DNA from: Ruegeria lacuscaerulensis
GTDB lineage: Bacteria > Pseudomonadota > Alphaproteobacteria > Rhodobacterales > Rhodobacteraceae
Assembly: GCF_013034685.1 (NCBI RefSeq)
Contig: NZ_WQGO01000004.1
Coordinates: 186,001 to 250,000, forward strand
Length of the DNA stretch: 64,000 nucleotides
Direction of reading: 5' to 3'
Part shown: piece after piece, positions 26,580-36,120 of the stretch
Numbering within the stretch: the stretch's first letter is position 1
How the letters are laid out: each line of letters starts with the position of its first letter
Translations under genes and position numbers: made by a program
The notes under the pieces: generated by a model
Seen by the model: only the letters and a program-made list of their open reading frames with translations
Databases searched by the model: none
What the model was told of the DNA's origin: nothing

Positions 26580-28976
26580 TTAACCGCGTAACACGCCGCC
26601 AGTGGCCTTGCCGACCTTGGCGATGATCTTCTGGCCCACCGCCTCGATATCTTCTTCTTTCAGCGTCTTGTCCGTCGGTTGCAAGCGCACGGTAATGGCC
26701 AGAGATTTCTTACCCTCACCCAGGCTGCCACCGATGAATTCGTCAAAGACACGCACATCCTCGATCAGCGCCTTATCCGCGCCCGCCGCTGCATTGACCA
26801 GCGTCAGCGCCTCGACATCAGCATCTACGACAAAGGCAAAGTCACGCTCGACAGCTTGCAGATCGCGCAGTTCCAATGCTGCGCGGGTCGCGCCGGATTT
26901 GCGGGGCAGAGGTACCTCGTCCGGCCAGATGGTAAAGGCCATCGCCGGGCCTTTGATGTCCATCGCCTGCAAAATGCGCGGGTGCAGTTCACCGAACACA
27001 CCCAGCACCTTTTTCGGTCCCAGGCAGATCTTGCCGTGCCGCCCAGGATGCCACCACACATCACCATCGCGCAGGACCTGCACCTTGGCGGGCGCCCCGA
27101 TGGCCGCCAGCACAGCCTCGACATCCGCCTTGACGTCGAACACATCCACTGCGCGCGTGGCCCCATGCACATCCTTTGGGCCATCGCGGCCCACCAAGAG
27201 ACCGGCGATCTGGGTTTTCTGATCGCCCGGCTCGCCATCATGGAAGACCGGACCAACCTCGAACAGAGCGACATCCGCAAAGCCGCGCGCCTGATTACGC
27301 GCGGCCGCCTGCAGCAGGCCGGGCAGCAGATCGGGGCGCATATGGCTCATTTCCGAGGAAATCGGGTTTTCCAGCTGCGTCGCGGCATCGCCGCCCCCGA
27401 ACAGGGCAGCGGACGCCTGATCAATGAACGTATAAGACACACATTCATTGTACCCCAGCGCCGCGCAGGTCCGGCGCGCCATCGACTGACGGCGCTGCGT
27501 CGGTGTCATCACCGCCTTGGGGATGCCATCAGTCACACGCGGCAGCGGTTTGCCCTGCAGCTTGGTCAGGGAGGCGATCCGCGCGACCTCTTCCACCAGA
27601 TCGGCCTCACCCATGATATCGGGACGCCAACTGGGCACATGGGCCATCTCACCCTCAAGACGGAAGCCCAGACGGGTCAGGGTCTGGCGCTGTTCGCTTT
27701 CGGGTATCTCCATCCCGACCAGAGACTGCACCCGCGCCGCATCCAACTTATAGGCACGCGCGTGGTTCGGAGCCTTCCCGGCCTCAACAACCGAAGACAC
27801 TTCACCGCCGCAGATATCCAAAATCATCTGCGTCGCCTGCTCCAGCCCTTCACGGGTGAATTGCGGGTCAACGCCGCGTTCAAAGCGGTAACGCGCGTCC
27901 GAGTTAATCTTCAGCGCGCGGCCCGTCAGGGCGATCTGCACATGATCCCAGAAGGCGCTTTCGAGGAAGACATTGACCGTCTCATCGGTACAGCCGGTTT
28001 CCTCGCCGCCCATGATACCCGCGATGGATTCCGCGCCCTTGTCGTCCGAGATCACCATCATACCGCGCTGCAGAGTGTATTCCTTCTCATCCAGCGCCAC
28101 AAGCGTTTCACCACCCTTGGCGCGGTGAACCCGCAGGTTGCCCTGCACCTTGTCAGCATCAAACACGTGCAGCGGTCGGTTCTGGTCAAAGGTCATATAG
28201 TTGGTGATATCCACCAGCGCCGAAATCGGACGCAGACCAATCGCCTTCAACTGATCCTGCAGCCACTGCGGGCTGGGGCCGTTCTTGACGCCCCGGATTA
28301 CACGGCCGGTGAAATGCGGCGCGTCGTCCAGTGTGTCGTCATCAATCGTCACCTTGATCGGGCATTCGAAATCCCCCGGCACTGACGCGTGGATATGCTC
28401 TTTCAGCGTGCCAACCCCACGCGCTGCCAGATCACGAGCGATGCCAGCCACACCCAACGCATCGGGGCGGTTCGGCGTGATCGCAATCTCGATCATCGGA
28501 TCGACCTTGGACGGGTCATTCTCTGCCAGCCAGTCAACGAACCGGTCACCGACTTCGCCCGAGGGCAGTTCGATAATGCCATCATGCTCGTCCGATAGCT
28601 CCAGCTCACGCTCGGAGGCCATCATGCCAAAGCTTTCGACGCCCCGGATCTTGCCGACGCTGATGGTGATATCCAGACCGGGGATATACATGCCCGGTTT
28701 GCAAACCACGACAGTGATGCCTTCACGCGCGTTCGGCGCGCCGCAAATGATCTGCAGATCGCCCTCGTCGGTTTCCACTGTGCAGACCCGCAGTTTGTCG
28801 GCGTCGGGATGCTTTTCCGCGTGTTTCACATGGCCCAGCGTAAAGCCTGCCAGCCGGTCCGCCGGGTTCACGATCTCTTCGACCTCTAGCCCGAGGTCGG
28901 TCAGCGCCTCGGCGATCTCATCAACCGACGCGTCCGTGTCGAGGTGGTCTTTCAGCCAGGACAGAGTGAATTTCAT
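26580..28976 (-). CDS. pheT: Phenylalanyl-tRNA synthetase beta subunit
   Basis: A 798-residue subunit of the heterotetrameric synthetase. From the N-terminus: MKFTLSWLKDHLDT, a tRNA-binding OB domain (about 40-150, with GHVKHAEKHPDADKLRVC), the B3/B4 editing domain (DITNYMTFDQNRPLHVFDADK near 251), B5, and the C-terminal ferredoxin-like anticodon domain. Length is standard. It is separated from pheS by two unrelated genes, all in the same direction, and closes the operon with a strong terminator. Confidence 0.97.
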   Translation of the reverse strand: MKFTLSWLKDHLDTDASVDEIAEALTDLGLEVEEIVNPADRLAGFTLGHVKHAEKHPDADKLRVCTVETDEGDLQIICGAPNAREGITVVVCKPGMYIPGLDITISVGKIRGVESFGMMASERELELSDEHDGIIELPSGEVGDRFVDWLAENDPSKVDPMIEIAITPNRPDALGVAGIARDLAARGVGTLKEHIHASVPGDFECPIKVTIDDDTLDDAPHFTGRVIRGVKNGPSPQWLQDQLKAIGLRPISALVDITNYMTFDQNRPLHVFDADKVQGNLRVHRAKGGETLVALDEKEYTLQRGMMVISDDKGAESIAGIMGGEETGCTDETVNVFLESAFWDHVQIALTGRALKINSDARYRFERGVDPQFTREGLEQATQMILDICGGEVSSVVEAGKAPNHARAYKLDAARVQSLVGMEIPESEQRQTLTRLGFRLEGEMAHVPSWRPDIMGEADLVEEVARIASLTKLQGKPLPRVTDGIPKAVMTPTQRRQSMARRTCAALGYNECVSYTFIDQASAALFGGGDAATQLENPISSEMSHMRPDLLPGLLQAAARNQARGFADVALFEVGPVFHDGEPGDQKTQIAGLLVGRDGPKDVHGATRAVDVFDVKADVEAVLAAIGAPAKVQVLRDGDVWWHPGRHGKICLGPKKVLGVFGELHPRILQAMDIKGPAMAFTIWPDEVPLPRKSGATRAALELRDLQAVERDFAFVVDADVEALTLVNAAAGADKALIEDVRVFDEFIGGSLGEGKKSLAITVRLQPTDKTLKEEDIEAVGQKIIAKVGKATGGVLRG

Positions 28977-29054
28977 TGCTCGGGGCCTTTTTTGGCAAAC
29001 ATCCAGTCGGCACAGGCAATGACAAAGAATGCGCCAAGGTGCAAGCGCTGCGCG

Positions 29055-29858
29055 TCACGGATAGGTGGGGGTGCGGCCCAAAAGCTCGTCCAATTGCCGT
29101 CCGATCCAGCCATGGGGGATAAAATGCCCGCCCGGATGCGTGTCCAGCGTCACCTGCCCGCGTGCGCAATCGGTCCACTCGACCCGGCTGAGGGTCAGGA
29201 TCGGCACCACACTCCAATCGCCGCGCGGGGTGGCATCGTGGCACTCATACGCCGCGCGCCAAAGGGCCACCGGATAGGTCGTGTCCCCGTTGGTGCCATA
29301 GGGGAAGTCCATCACTGTATCGCTGAGGCCATGCACATGGCGCGCCTCACGCGGGGCTTCGGGGCAGTCCTCGGTCTGGCGGATGCTGCCCGCAACGGCC
29401 AGCAAGGCAGCAATGTCATTGCCCGACTGGCACACATAGCGCCACGCCATCGCGCCACCAAAGGAATACCCCGAGACGTAGATACGTTCAGGATCAACCG
29501 GATAGCGCTTGGCCACATCCTCAAGCACCGCATCAGCAAAGGGCACGTCGCGCGTGTCCGATGTCCAGAAATCCCAGCTTTTGCCCAACCCGTTCGGGGC
29601 CACCAACAACACGCCGCGCAGTTTTGTGGCCCCAGCGATGCGCTGATGGTTCACCACCACGGTGCCCTGCCGCGCCCAGCCGTGGAAGTGCAACAGAACG
29701 GGCAGAGGGGTCTCCCCGTCCCATTTCTCGGGCTCTAACACATGGTACGAGCGATCACCCAGATCACAGGCGGTGTCGCCATGGCAATCGGATTTCCAAG
29801 GCCCCATGGCGAGTGTCGGGGTTGCGGTTAGCAGCAGAAAAAGCAGTCGGTAAAACAT
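29055..29858 (-). CDS. Secreted esterase, PHB-depolymerase/feruloyl-esterase-like
   Basis: A 267-residue alpha/beta hydrolase with a signal peptide (1-17, ending Thr-Leu-Ala). LLHFHGWARQG supplies the oxyanion region near 55, GYSFGGAM is the nucleophile elbow near 130, an HGLSDTVMDF segment supplies the acid and HPGGHFIP near 243 the His. Four or more cysteines suggest disulfides in the periplasm. The family includes LpqC-like esterases; the substrate is open. It lies between pheS and pheT, 79 nt before pheT, which is an unexpected place for an esterase. Confidence 0.83.
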   Translation of the reverse strand: MFYRLLFLLLTATPTLAMGPWKSDCHGDTACDLGDRSYHVLEPEKWDGETPLPVLLHFHGWARQGTVVVNHQRIAGATKLRGVLLVAPNGLGKSWDFWTSDTRDVPFADAVLEDVAKRYPVDPERIYVSGYSFGGAMAWRYVCQSGNDIAALLAVAGSIRQTEDCPEAPREARHVHGLSDTVMDFPYGTNGDTTYPVALWRAAYECHDATPRGDWSVVPILTLSRVEWTDCARGQVTLDTHPGGHFIPHGWIGRQLDELLGRTPTYP

Positions 29859-29989
29859 AGGCCGGAGCCTAGCTAACTGACGCGGACTGTCACGTCACAA
29901 CCCTGTGGGAACCTGTAACACGCGCAGGTGCCGGGCGGTCTGGCGATAGCGCGGCGGCCTATCGGCCTTTGCTCCGCGCGAAATTAAAC

Positions 29990-30412
29990 TCATCGACTTA
30001 CATATCGAATCTCTTCAGGCAACGCGTCTTCTCGCATCTGTTGAAGAACGTCGTCGAAGAGCTTCTGAACATTGGGATCAAAATAGTCTTCAACTATTCC
30101 TTCAATGTCTCCAAGTTCTTTATCGCGGAGCAAAGCAAGCAGCTCGCGATGTTTCTTCAAAATCTCAGCGGTTGCGACCACCGCAAGTTTTGAACTGATC
30201 ACATTGAGTGCGTCGCGTCTCTCCAAGTGCTGAGAAGAATTGACGTCGATCACACTGAACATATGACGGGCCATCACCTCGGCATATTCGAGATACAGAC
30301 TTCGTCTTTCGGCCAGTATCTGGTGAGCCCGATCAGTTTCTTTTTGCTTGAAGTAAACAAGCAGGCCCAAAACGGCGGCTGCAAGCGCACCGAATGTGCC
30401 CAACCAGTTCAT
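29990..30412 (-). CDS. Hypothetical membrane-anchored helical protein inserted after pheS
   Basis: A 140-residue protein of unknown function with one N-terminal helix (residues 4-21, Leu/Ala/Val-rich) followed by Lys/Glu-rich, mostly helical sequence with heptad-like leucines. Its ATG overlaps the pheS stop as ATGA (30409-30412), so translation should be coupled to pheS. Its base composition is clearly more AT-rich than its neighbours, suggesting recent acquisition. A compound GC hairpin (about 29954-29980) lies past its stop. Confidence 0.7.
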   Translation of the reverse strand: MNWLGTFGALAAAVLGLLVYFKQKETDRAHQILAERRSLYLEYAEVMARHMFSVIDVNSSQHLERRDALNVISSKLAVVATAEILKKHRELLALLRDKELGDIEGIVEDYFDPNVQKLFDDVLQQMREDALPEEIRYVSR

Positions 30413-31482
30413 CTACTCAAACCACCATGCAGGTTCGGCATATCCAGCGCTGCGAACCCGTAGTGCCGCAGCCAGCGCAGGTCAGAATCAAAGAACGCCC
30501 GCAAGTCAGGAATGCCGTATTTCAGCATCGCCAGGCGGTCGATGCCGATGCCAAAGGCAAAGCCCTGATAGACCTCGGGGTCAATCCCACCGGCGGCGAT
30601 CACCTTCGGGTGGACCATGCCCGAGCCCAGAATCTCCATCCAGTCGTCGCCCTCGCCGATCTTCAACTGACCGTTATCCCACGAACAGCGGATGTCGACC
30701 TCGGCCGACGGTTCGGTGAAGGGGAAATGCGAGGCGCGGAAGCGAAGTTCGACATCGTCAACCTCGAAGAACGCTTTCACGAACTCTTCCAGAACCCATT
30801 TCAGGTTCGCCATCGAGATGTCCTTGTCGATGGCCAGCCCCTCGACCTGATGGAACATCGGTGTGTGGGTCTGGTCATAGTCGGCGCGATACACACCGCC
30901 CGGACAGATGACGCGGATCGGCGCGCCCTGTTTCTCCATCGAGCGGATCTGCACCGGCGACGTATGCGTCCGCAGCACATGCGGCGGGCGGTCGTCGCCT
31001 TCGGCGCGGTGCATGTAAAACGTGTCCATCTCGGCTCGCGCGGGGTGGTGTCCGGGGATGTTCAGGGCGTCAAAATTATACCAGTCGTCTTCGATCCGAG
31101 GCCCTTCGGCCACGGAAAAGCCCAGTTCGGCAAAGATCGCGGTCAGTTCCTCGGTCGCCTGGCTGATCGGGTGGATCGAGCCCTGACGGCGCGCGCGGGT
31201 CGGCAGGGTCACGTCCAACCATTCGGTGCGCAGACGCTCATCCAGCGCGGCATCGGCCAGCGCGGCCTTCTTGGCGGCCAGCGCCGAGTTGATCTCATCC
31301 TTCAGGGCGTTCAGCGCGGGGCCTGCGATCTGGCGTTCCTCGGGCGTCATTTTGCCCAGCTCGCGCATCTTCAGCGCGACCTCGCCTTTTTTGCCCACGG
31401 CGGCGACGCGGATCGCCTCAAGCGCGTTCTCGTCGCCCGCTTCGGCGATTTGGCCCAGATATTTTGCCTTAAGATCGTCCAT
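30409..31482 (-). CDS. pheS: Phenylalanyl-tRNA synthetase alpha subunit
   Basis: A 357-residue class II synthetase catalytic subunit charging tRNA-Phe. It has the N-terminal coiled-coil, motif 1 with [19 protein letters not shown] (about 116-134), motif 2 with TSPVQIR...[16 protein letters not shown] sequence (about 189-215), FHQVEGL near 227 and motif 3 [10 protein letters not shown] near 322. Length is typical. The next gene downstream is coupled to it by overlap. It begins 70 nt after gshA. Confidence 0.97.
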   Translation of the reverse strand: MDDLKAKYLGQIAEAGDENALEAIRVAAVGKKGEVALKMRELGKMTPEERQIAGPALNALKDEINSALAAKKAALADAALDERLRTEWLDVTLPTRARRQGSIHPISQATEELTAIFAELGFSVAEGPRIEDDWYNFDALNIPGHHPARAEMDTFYMHRAEGDDRPPHVLRTHTSPVQIRSMEKQGAPIRVICPGGVYRADYDQTHTPMFHQVEGLAIDKDISMANLKWVLEEFVKAFFEVDDVELRFRASHFPFTEPSAEVDIRCSWDNGQLKIGEGDDWMEILGSGMVHPKVIAAGGIDPEVYQGFAFGIGIDRLAMLKYGIPDLRAFFDSDLRWLRHYGFAALDMPNLHGGLSR

Positions 31483-31552
31483 GACGCCCTCTGAATTTGG
31501 TCGCCAACCTGCTATCGGCCCCGCTCCGCGAATGCAAGCGGGACGGTGCTGA

Positions 31553-32923
31553 TCAATAGCTGTATTCGGGATAAATCCGGGTTAGATCGCCGTTCCAGTC
31601 GCCATTGTAGTGATCCAGCAACTCATCGGCGGGGACTTTCCCTGTGTCGATGCTTTCTTTCAGCGCGTTCAGGAAATGCGTCTCGTCCGGCACCAGACCT
31701 CCCGCACCGGGGAATGCGCGAGATTTCAGACCAGCCTCGGAAATCGCGACAACCTCGCGTGCCAGATCGTGCATGTTGATAACGCCAACCTGCGCCTGAA
31801 GACCCTGAACGGCAGCCTGAACGCGCAGTTCTTCGCGGGTTTCCGCATCCCAGCCTTTGACCAGATCCCATGCCGCATCCAGCGCGCCTTGGTCATATGT
31901 CAGACCAACCCAGAAGGCAGGCAGTGCGCACAAACGCCGCCACGGGCCGCCATCCGCGCCGCGCATCTCCATGTATTTCTTGATGCGCGCCTCGGGGAAA
32001 GCGGTGGTAAGGTGGTCGGCCCAATCGGAAAGCGTCGGCGTTTCGCCGGGTAGCGCGGGCAGTTTGCCTTGCAGGAAATCGCGGAAGGACATGCCCAGCG
32101 CGTTGATATACTGGCCGTCGCGGTAGACGAAATACATCGGCACATCGAGCGCGTACTGCACATAACGCTCGAACCCAAAGCCCTCTTCGAACACAAACGG
32201 CAGCATGCCCGTCCGCGCATCATCCAGATGCCGCCAGATATGGCTGCGCCAGCTTTTCTGGCCGTTGGGCTTGCCCTCAAAGAAAGGCGAATTGGCGAAT
32301 AGCGCCGTCGCGACCGGCTGCAGCGCCAGCGCCACGCGCAGCTTCTGGACCATGTCGGCCTCGGACCCAAAGTCGATATTGACCTGAACCGTGCAGGTGC
32401 GCCGCATCATGGCGCGGCCCATGGTGCCGACCTTTTCCATATAGTCGTTCATCAGACGATAGCGGCCCTTGGGCATCAACGGCATCTCGTCATGGGTCCA
32501 GATCGGAGCCGCGCCCAGTCCGATAAAGCCCACGCCGATCTCATCCGCGATATCCTTCACCTCGCGCAGGTGGGTGTTCACCTCATCGCAGGTCTCGTGG
32601 ATCGTCTCCAGCGGAGCACCCGACAGTTCCAGCGCGCCACCGGGTTCCAGGCTGACATTCGCGCCGTCCTTTTCCAGACCGATCAGGTTGTCACCCTCGC
32701 GCACCTCAGCCCAGCCATGGCGGTCGCGCAGACCTTCCAGCACAGCGACGATCGAGCGTTTACCCTCGAACGGCAGCGGTTTCAGCGTGTCCTTGCAATA
32801 ACCGAACTTCTCATGCTCGGTCCCGATGCGCCAATCGGCTTTGGGCTTGCAGCCCGATTCCAGGTATTCCGCTAGCTGTTCGTGGCGTTCGATCGGCCCG
32901 CCGCCGGACTGGGGGATGGACAT
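31553..32923 (-). CDS. gshA: Glutamate-cysteine ligase, plant/alphaproteobacterial type
   Basis: A 456-residue ATP-dependent ligase for the first step of glutathione synthesis. The GTEHEKFGY segment near residue 39, [20 protein letters not shown] near 97-116, [14 protein letters not shown] near 160 and a C-terminal [11 protein letters not shown] region are typical of the GCS2-like group found in plants and alphaproteobacteria. Two cysteines that could form the redox-regulating disulfide of plant enzymes are not verified here. Part of a leftward run with rsmE upstream and pheS downstream. Confidence 0.94.
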   Translation of the reverse strand: MSIPQSGGGPIERHEQLAEYLESGCKPKADWRIGTEHEKFGYCKDTLKPLPFEGKRSIVAVLEGLRDRHGWAEVREGDNLIGLEKDGANVSLEPGGALELSGAPLETIHETCDEVNTHLREVKDIADEIGVGFIGLGAAPIWTHDEMPLMPKGRYRLMNDYMEKVGTMGRAMMRRTCTVQVNIDFGSEADMVQKLRVALALQPVATALFANSPFFEGKPNGQKSWRSHIWRHLDDARTGMLPFVFEEGFGFERYVQYALDVPMYFVYRDGQYINALGMSFRDFLQGKLPALPGETPTLSDWADHLTTAFPEARIKKYMEMRGADGGPWRRLCALPAFWVGLTYDQGALDAAWDLVKGWDAETREELRVQAAVQGLQAQVGVINMHDLAREVVAISEAGLKSRAFPGAGGLVPDETHFLNALKESIDTGKVPADELLDHYNGDWNGDLTRIYPEYSY

Positions 32924-32987
32924 GAACCGCTCTCCGATCCTGATGTGTCTGTCTTTGGGTGAGTCGTGGGGTGAAATGCCGCCAGTG

Positions 32988-33515
32988 TCAATGCAGCCGC
33001 AGATGCGCCGGTCGCATCGGGCGCTTTTCCCAGATCACCACGGGATGCACCGCACCGCCGTTCAATTCGGCCAGCATCTGTTCGGTTTTCAGCCCCGGCA
33101 GGTTCGAGAACACATCAAAAAGCGCCTCGGCCCCTTCGGCATTCACGGGAATGTGAAGCGTTGGCTGACCCGGCTGAGACAGTACCCAATGCGCCGGATT
33201 CGAAGTCGGGTCCAGTGCCAGCCGTTCGATCTCGCGCGTGGCGACCATGCCGCCGTCCAGCGGGCCCAGATAGGTGATCTGACCTTCGTCGATGGTGACA
33301 ACGCCGGGGCCGCCTGCCCCAGTGCGAAATCGCGCGCGCTGAAAACCTATGACGGCCAGCGCCACGGCCACGGCAACCAGAACCCAGCCCATCCAGCCCA
33401 GCAGGCCACCGGGACCGCCAATCCAGCTCAGGCCAACCAGCAGGACGGCCACGGCAACCAGCACTTCGCGCCAGCGCCACAGGGTCAGTTTGGCTTCGGG
33501 TCGGATGAAACTCAT
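32988..33515 (-). CDS. Hypothetical two-helix membrane protein
   Basis: A 175-residue protein with two hydrophobic helices (about residues 18-34 and 38-58) and a C-terminal soluble domain beginning GPGVVTIDEGQITYLGP, beta-rich and ending with a helix. The plan resembles PH-like membrane proteins, as in the pyr locus, but I cannot name a family. It overlaps the GNAT gene by 4 nt, so the two are coupled. Confidence 0.75.
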   Translation of the reverse strand: MSFIRPEAKLTLWRWREVLVAVAVLLVGLSWIGGPGGLLGWMGWVLVAVAVALAVIGFQRARFRTGAGGPGVVTIDEGQITYLGPLDGGMVATREIERLALDPTSNPAHWVLSQPGQPTLHIPVNAEGAEALFDVFSNLPGLKTEQMLAELNGGAVHPVVIWEKRPMRPAHLRLH

Positions 33516-34360
33516 GCCGGGTCCTTCGGGTTCTTGAACAGGATCAGCGAGAACTGCCCTGCCGGTTTGAATCCGATTGCCATATAGGCACGCGCCGCCG
33601 AATTGGAAGCCGCAAACAGCACCGCGCGCGACACGCCGCTGGCATTTGCCTCGAGCAGATGCAAGGAAACAGCCAACCGCGCATAGCCGCGCCCGCGCAG
33701 CTTGGGCGGGGTATAGACCCCGCCGATCTGAACCACATCGGGCAGGCGCGCATTGAATCCTGTCATCGCCACGGGCTGACCATCGACCACAAGTACCCGG
33801 TGCGAATTTAGGTCCAGATAGGTCACATAGTCCTTACGCGCTTGCTTCCGCGCGCGGTCAGGAGCGAAATCCATCGCCTCTATCAAATAGTCGCGTCGCC
33901 ATTCTTCGGTGATGTCTCCGTTGAACCCACCCAAAGGCTCAAGCATCGCACCGGTGGTATCGGGCACCACAAGTTGGGTCAGGTCCAGAGTGAACCCCGG
34001 CTCGTCACTATTGAGTGTCGCGGGACGGCCCGCCCAGCCCGCAAGCTGCATGATCCGCCGCGCTTGGGTCGCCTCGGCTGCAATCCCGAACAGCGGCCTG
34101 CCGCGGATCAGGTCGATCGCGGCCAGCAGATCGGCGTCGGAACAATCGGGGCATTGTGGCAGAACCATACCTTCGTTGGTGATGGCAAAAACGGCCCACG
34201 GATCGTCACCCAACACCCAGGCACTCAGCGCGCGCGGGCTGGTTCCGCCCAAGCCGTATTCGCGCAGATTGGCCAGCGGAAACATCGAGGTCTGGACATG
34301 CCGCGACAGAAACCGGCGGATCGCAGGCACGTCCGTCGTATCAGCCGGTCGCCAGTTCAT
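33512..34360 (-). CDS. GNAT family N-acetyltransferase
   Basis: A 282-residue acetyltransferase. The GNAT core is in the C-terminal half: VVDGQPVAMTGFNA, then IGGVYTPPKLRGRGYARLAVS with the acetyl-CoA P-loop R-G-R-G-Y-A (about 221-226), and a final F-A-A-S-N-S-A-A-R-A-Y helix followed by G-F-K. The N-terminal 130 residues form a second, degenerate GNAT-like half. Acceptor is unknown. The ATG at 34360 lies in a 4-nt overlap with rsmE. Confidence 0.88.
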   Translation of the reverse strand: MNWRPADTTDVPAIRRFLSRHVQTSMFPLANLREYGLGGTSPRALSAWVLGDDPWAVFAITNEGMVLPQCPDCSDADLLAAIDLIRGRPLFGIAAEATQARRIMQLAGWAGRPATLNSDEPGFTLDLTQLVVPDTTGAMLEPLGGFNGDITEEWRRDYLIEAMDFAPDRARKQARKDYVTYLDLNSHRVLVVDGQPVAMTGFNARLPDVVQIGGVYTPPKLRGRGYARLAVSLHLLEANASGVSRAVLFAASNSAARAYMAIGFKPAGQFSLILFKNPKDPA

Positions 34361-35082
34361 GACCAATCCCCCAAGGCCTGCTGCCACATGGTCAAGGCCG
34401 CCACCGCCGCCGTATCGGCCCGCAGGATGCGCGGCCCAAGACTGACGACATGGGAAAAGGACAACCCGGCCAGACGCGCGCGCTCTCGATCCGAAAACCC
34501 ACCCTCGGGCCCGATCAAAATAGCCCAGGGCTGGCCCGACTCATGGGCAGCCAGACGCAAGGCCGAGCCGACCTCGGCCTCATCACAGAACATCAGCTGA
34601 CGGTCCTCGGGCCATGCGTCCAACAGTCGGTCCAAACGTTGCAGATCGGCAACCTCTGGCACGTAGGTGCCGCCGCATTGCTCGGCTGCTTCGACCGCGT
34701 GGGCCTGAAGACGGTCTTGCCGGATACGCTCGGAATTGGTGAATTCGGTTTGTACCGGCAGAATGCGCGCAGCCCCCATCTCGGCCGCTTTTTCAACGAT
34801 GAAATCAGTACGGGCCTTTTTGATCGGCGCGAATAGGAACCACAGATCGGGCGGCAGTTGCAGCGGCTTGGTCTGGCGGGCGCAAGTCAGCACACCGCCA
34901 CGCTTGCCCGCCTCGGCAACGTCGGCCAGCCACTCGCCATCTTGGCCGTTGAACAAGGACACTTGTCCGCCGAAGGCCAGCCGCATGACGCCGAACAGGT
35001 AGTGGGCCTGATCACGCGTCAAAGGAACCGATTGCCCCGCACCCAAAGGGTGCTCTACATACAGTCTGATCTTTGCACTCAT
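34357..35082 (-). CDS. rsmE: 16S rRNA m3U1498 methyltransferase
   Basis: A 241-residue SPOUT methyltransferase that N3-methylates U1498 of 16S rRNA. An N-terminal PUA-like domain precedes the knot domain, which shows LIGPEGGFSDRER (about 187-199) and LGPRILRADTAAVAAL (about 212-227), the SAM-binding trefoil loops. Length is normal. Its start is 11 nt from the divergent ubiA start. Confidence 0.94.
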   Translation of the reverse strand: MSAKIRLYVEHPLGAGQSVPLTRDQAHYLFGVMRLAFGGQVSLFNGQDGEWLADVAEAGKRGGVLTCARQTKPLQLPPDLWFLFAPIKKARTDFIVEKAAEMGAARILPVQTEFTNSERIRQDRLQAHAVEAAEQCGGTYVPEVADLQRLDRLLDAWPEDRQLMFCDEAEVGSALRLAAHESGQPWAILIGPEGGFSDRERARLAGLSFSHVVSLGPRILRADTAAVAALTMWQQALGDWS

Positions 35083-35093
35083 GAGACCTTAAT

Positions 35094-36056
35094 ATGCAAG
35101 GCAATGCCCCAACACCAGATGGTCAGGTCGCTGATGCCGTCAGCGGCAACTGGGTCGACACTCACGCGCCCGCCTTTACCCGCCCCTATCTGCGCCTCAG
35201 CCGCGCGGATCGACCCATCGGCACATGGCTGCTGCTGATCCCTTGCTGGTGGGGTCTGGTGCTGGCCATCCTCAGCGACGGCTCGCCCCGGTGGGAGGAT
35301 CTGTGGATCGCCGCCGGATGCGCCATCGGCGCCTTCCTGATGCGCGGCGCGGGCTGCACATGGAATGACATCACCGACCGCGAATTCGATGCGCAGGTCG
35401 AGCGTACCCGCTCGCGGCCCATCCCCTCGGGTCAGGTCACGGTGCGGCAGGCGGTGGTCTGGATGGGGCTGCAATGCTTGTTGGCTTTGGGCATTCTGCT
35501 CAGCTTCAATCAGACGGCCATAGCAATGGGCGTCCTGTCGCTGCTGCCGGTCACGATCTATCCCTTCGCCAAACGGTTCACGTGGTGGCCGCAGGTGTTT
35601 CTGGGGCTGGCCTTCAATTGGGGTGTTCTGTTGGCCTGGGCCGCACATACCGGATCCATCGGTGTGCCTGCGATTTTGCTCTATCTGGCCGGAATTGCGT
35701 GGACGCTGTTCTATGACACGATCTATGCCCATCAGGACACCGAAGATGACGAACTGATCGGCATCAAATCCACCGCGCGTCTGTTCGGAAAGGACACGGC
35801 CAAGTGGCTGAAATACTTCCTTGTGGCCACCGTTTCCCTGATGGGTCTGGCGATTATTGACGCAATAACCACGCAGGCCTCGATCATGGCGCTGTTTGTT
35901 GCGTTGGCCGGGCCGTGGGCAATGGGCTGGCACATGGCGTGGCAATTGCGCGGGCTGGACACCGAGGACAACGCCAAGCTGCTGCAGCTGTTCCGCGCCA
36001 ACCGCGACACCGGCCTTATTCCGCTGATCTTCCTGTGCGTGGCACTGTTGGTTTGA
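35094..36056 (+). CDS. ubiA: 4-hydroxybenzoate polyprenyltransferase
   Basis: A 320-residue intramembrane prenyltransferase making 3-polyprenyl-4-hydroxybenzoate for ubiquinone. The two aspartate motifs are present: NDITDREFD (about 84-92) and YDTIYAHQDTEDD (about 205-217). About eight hydrophobic helices. The N-terminal 25 residues before APAFTRPYLRLSR are atypically polar; no closer ATG exists in frame. Divergent from rsmE with only 11 nt between starts, so the promoters must overlap the neighbouring coding sequence. Confidence 0.95.
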   Translation: MQGNAPTPDGQVADAVSGNWVDTHAPAFTRPYLRLSRADRPIGTWLLLIPCWWGLVLAILSDGSPRWEDLWIAAGCAIGAFLMRGAGCTWNDITDREFDAQVERTRSRPIPSGQVTVRQAVVWMGLQCLLALGILLSFNQTAIAMGVLSLLPVTIYPFAKRFTWWPQVFLGLAFNWGVLLAWAAHTGSIGVPAILLYLAGIAWTLFYDTIYAHQDTEDDELIGIKSTARLFGKDTAKWLKYFLVATVSLMGLAIIDAITTQASIMALFVALAGPWAMGWHMAWQLRGLDTEDNAKLLQLFRANRDTGLIPLIFLCVALLV

Positions 36057-36120
36057 TTGCACCTCGGCGCGGGGCTCTGTAAGAGTCCCCCCAACCACCC
36101 GAGGAGTCGTCTGCCCGCAC

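Noticed and set aside
26679..28385. 568-residue open frame on the plus strand opposite pheT
   Set aside because: pheT is complete and well conserved on the minus strand; the antisense frame has shadow composition and no recognisable domain.
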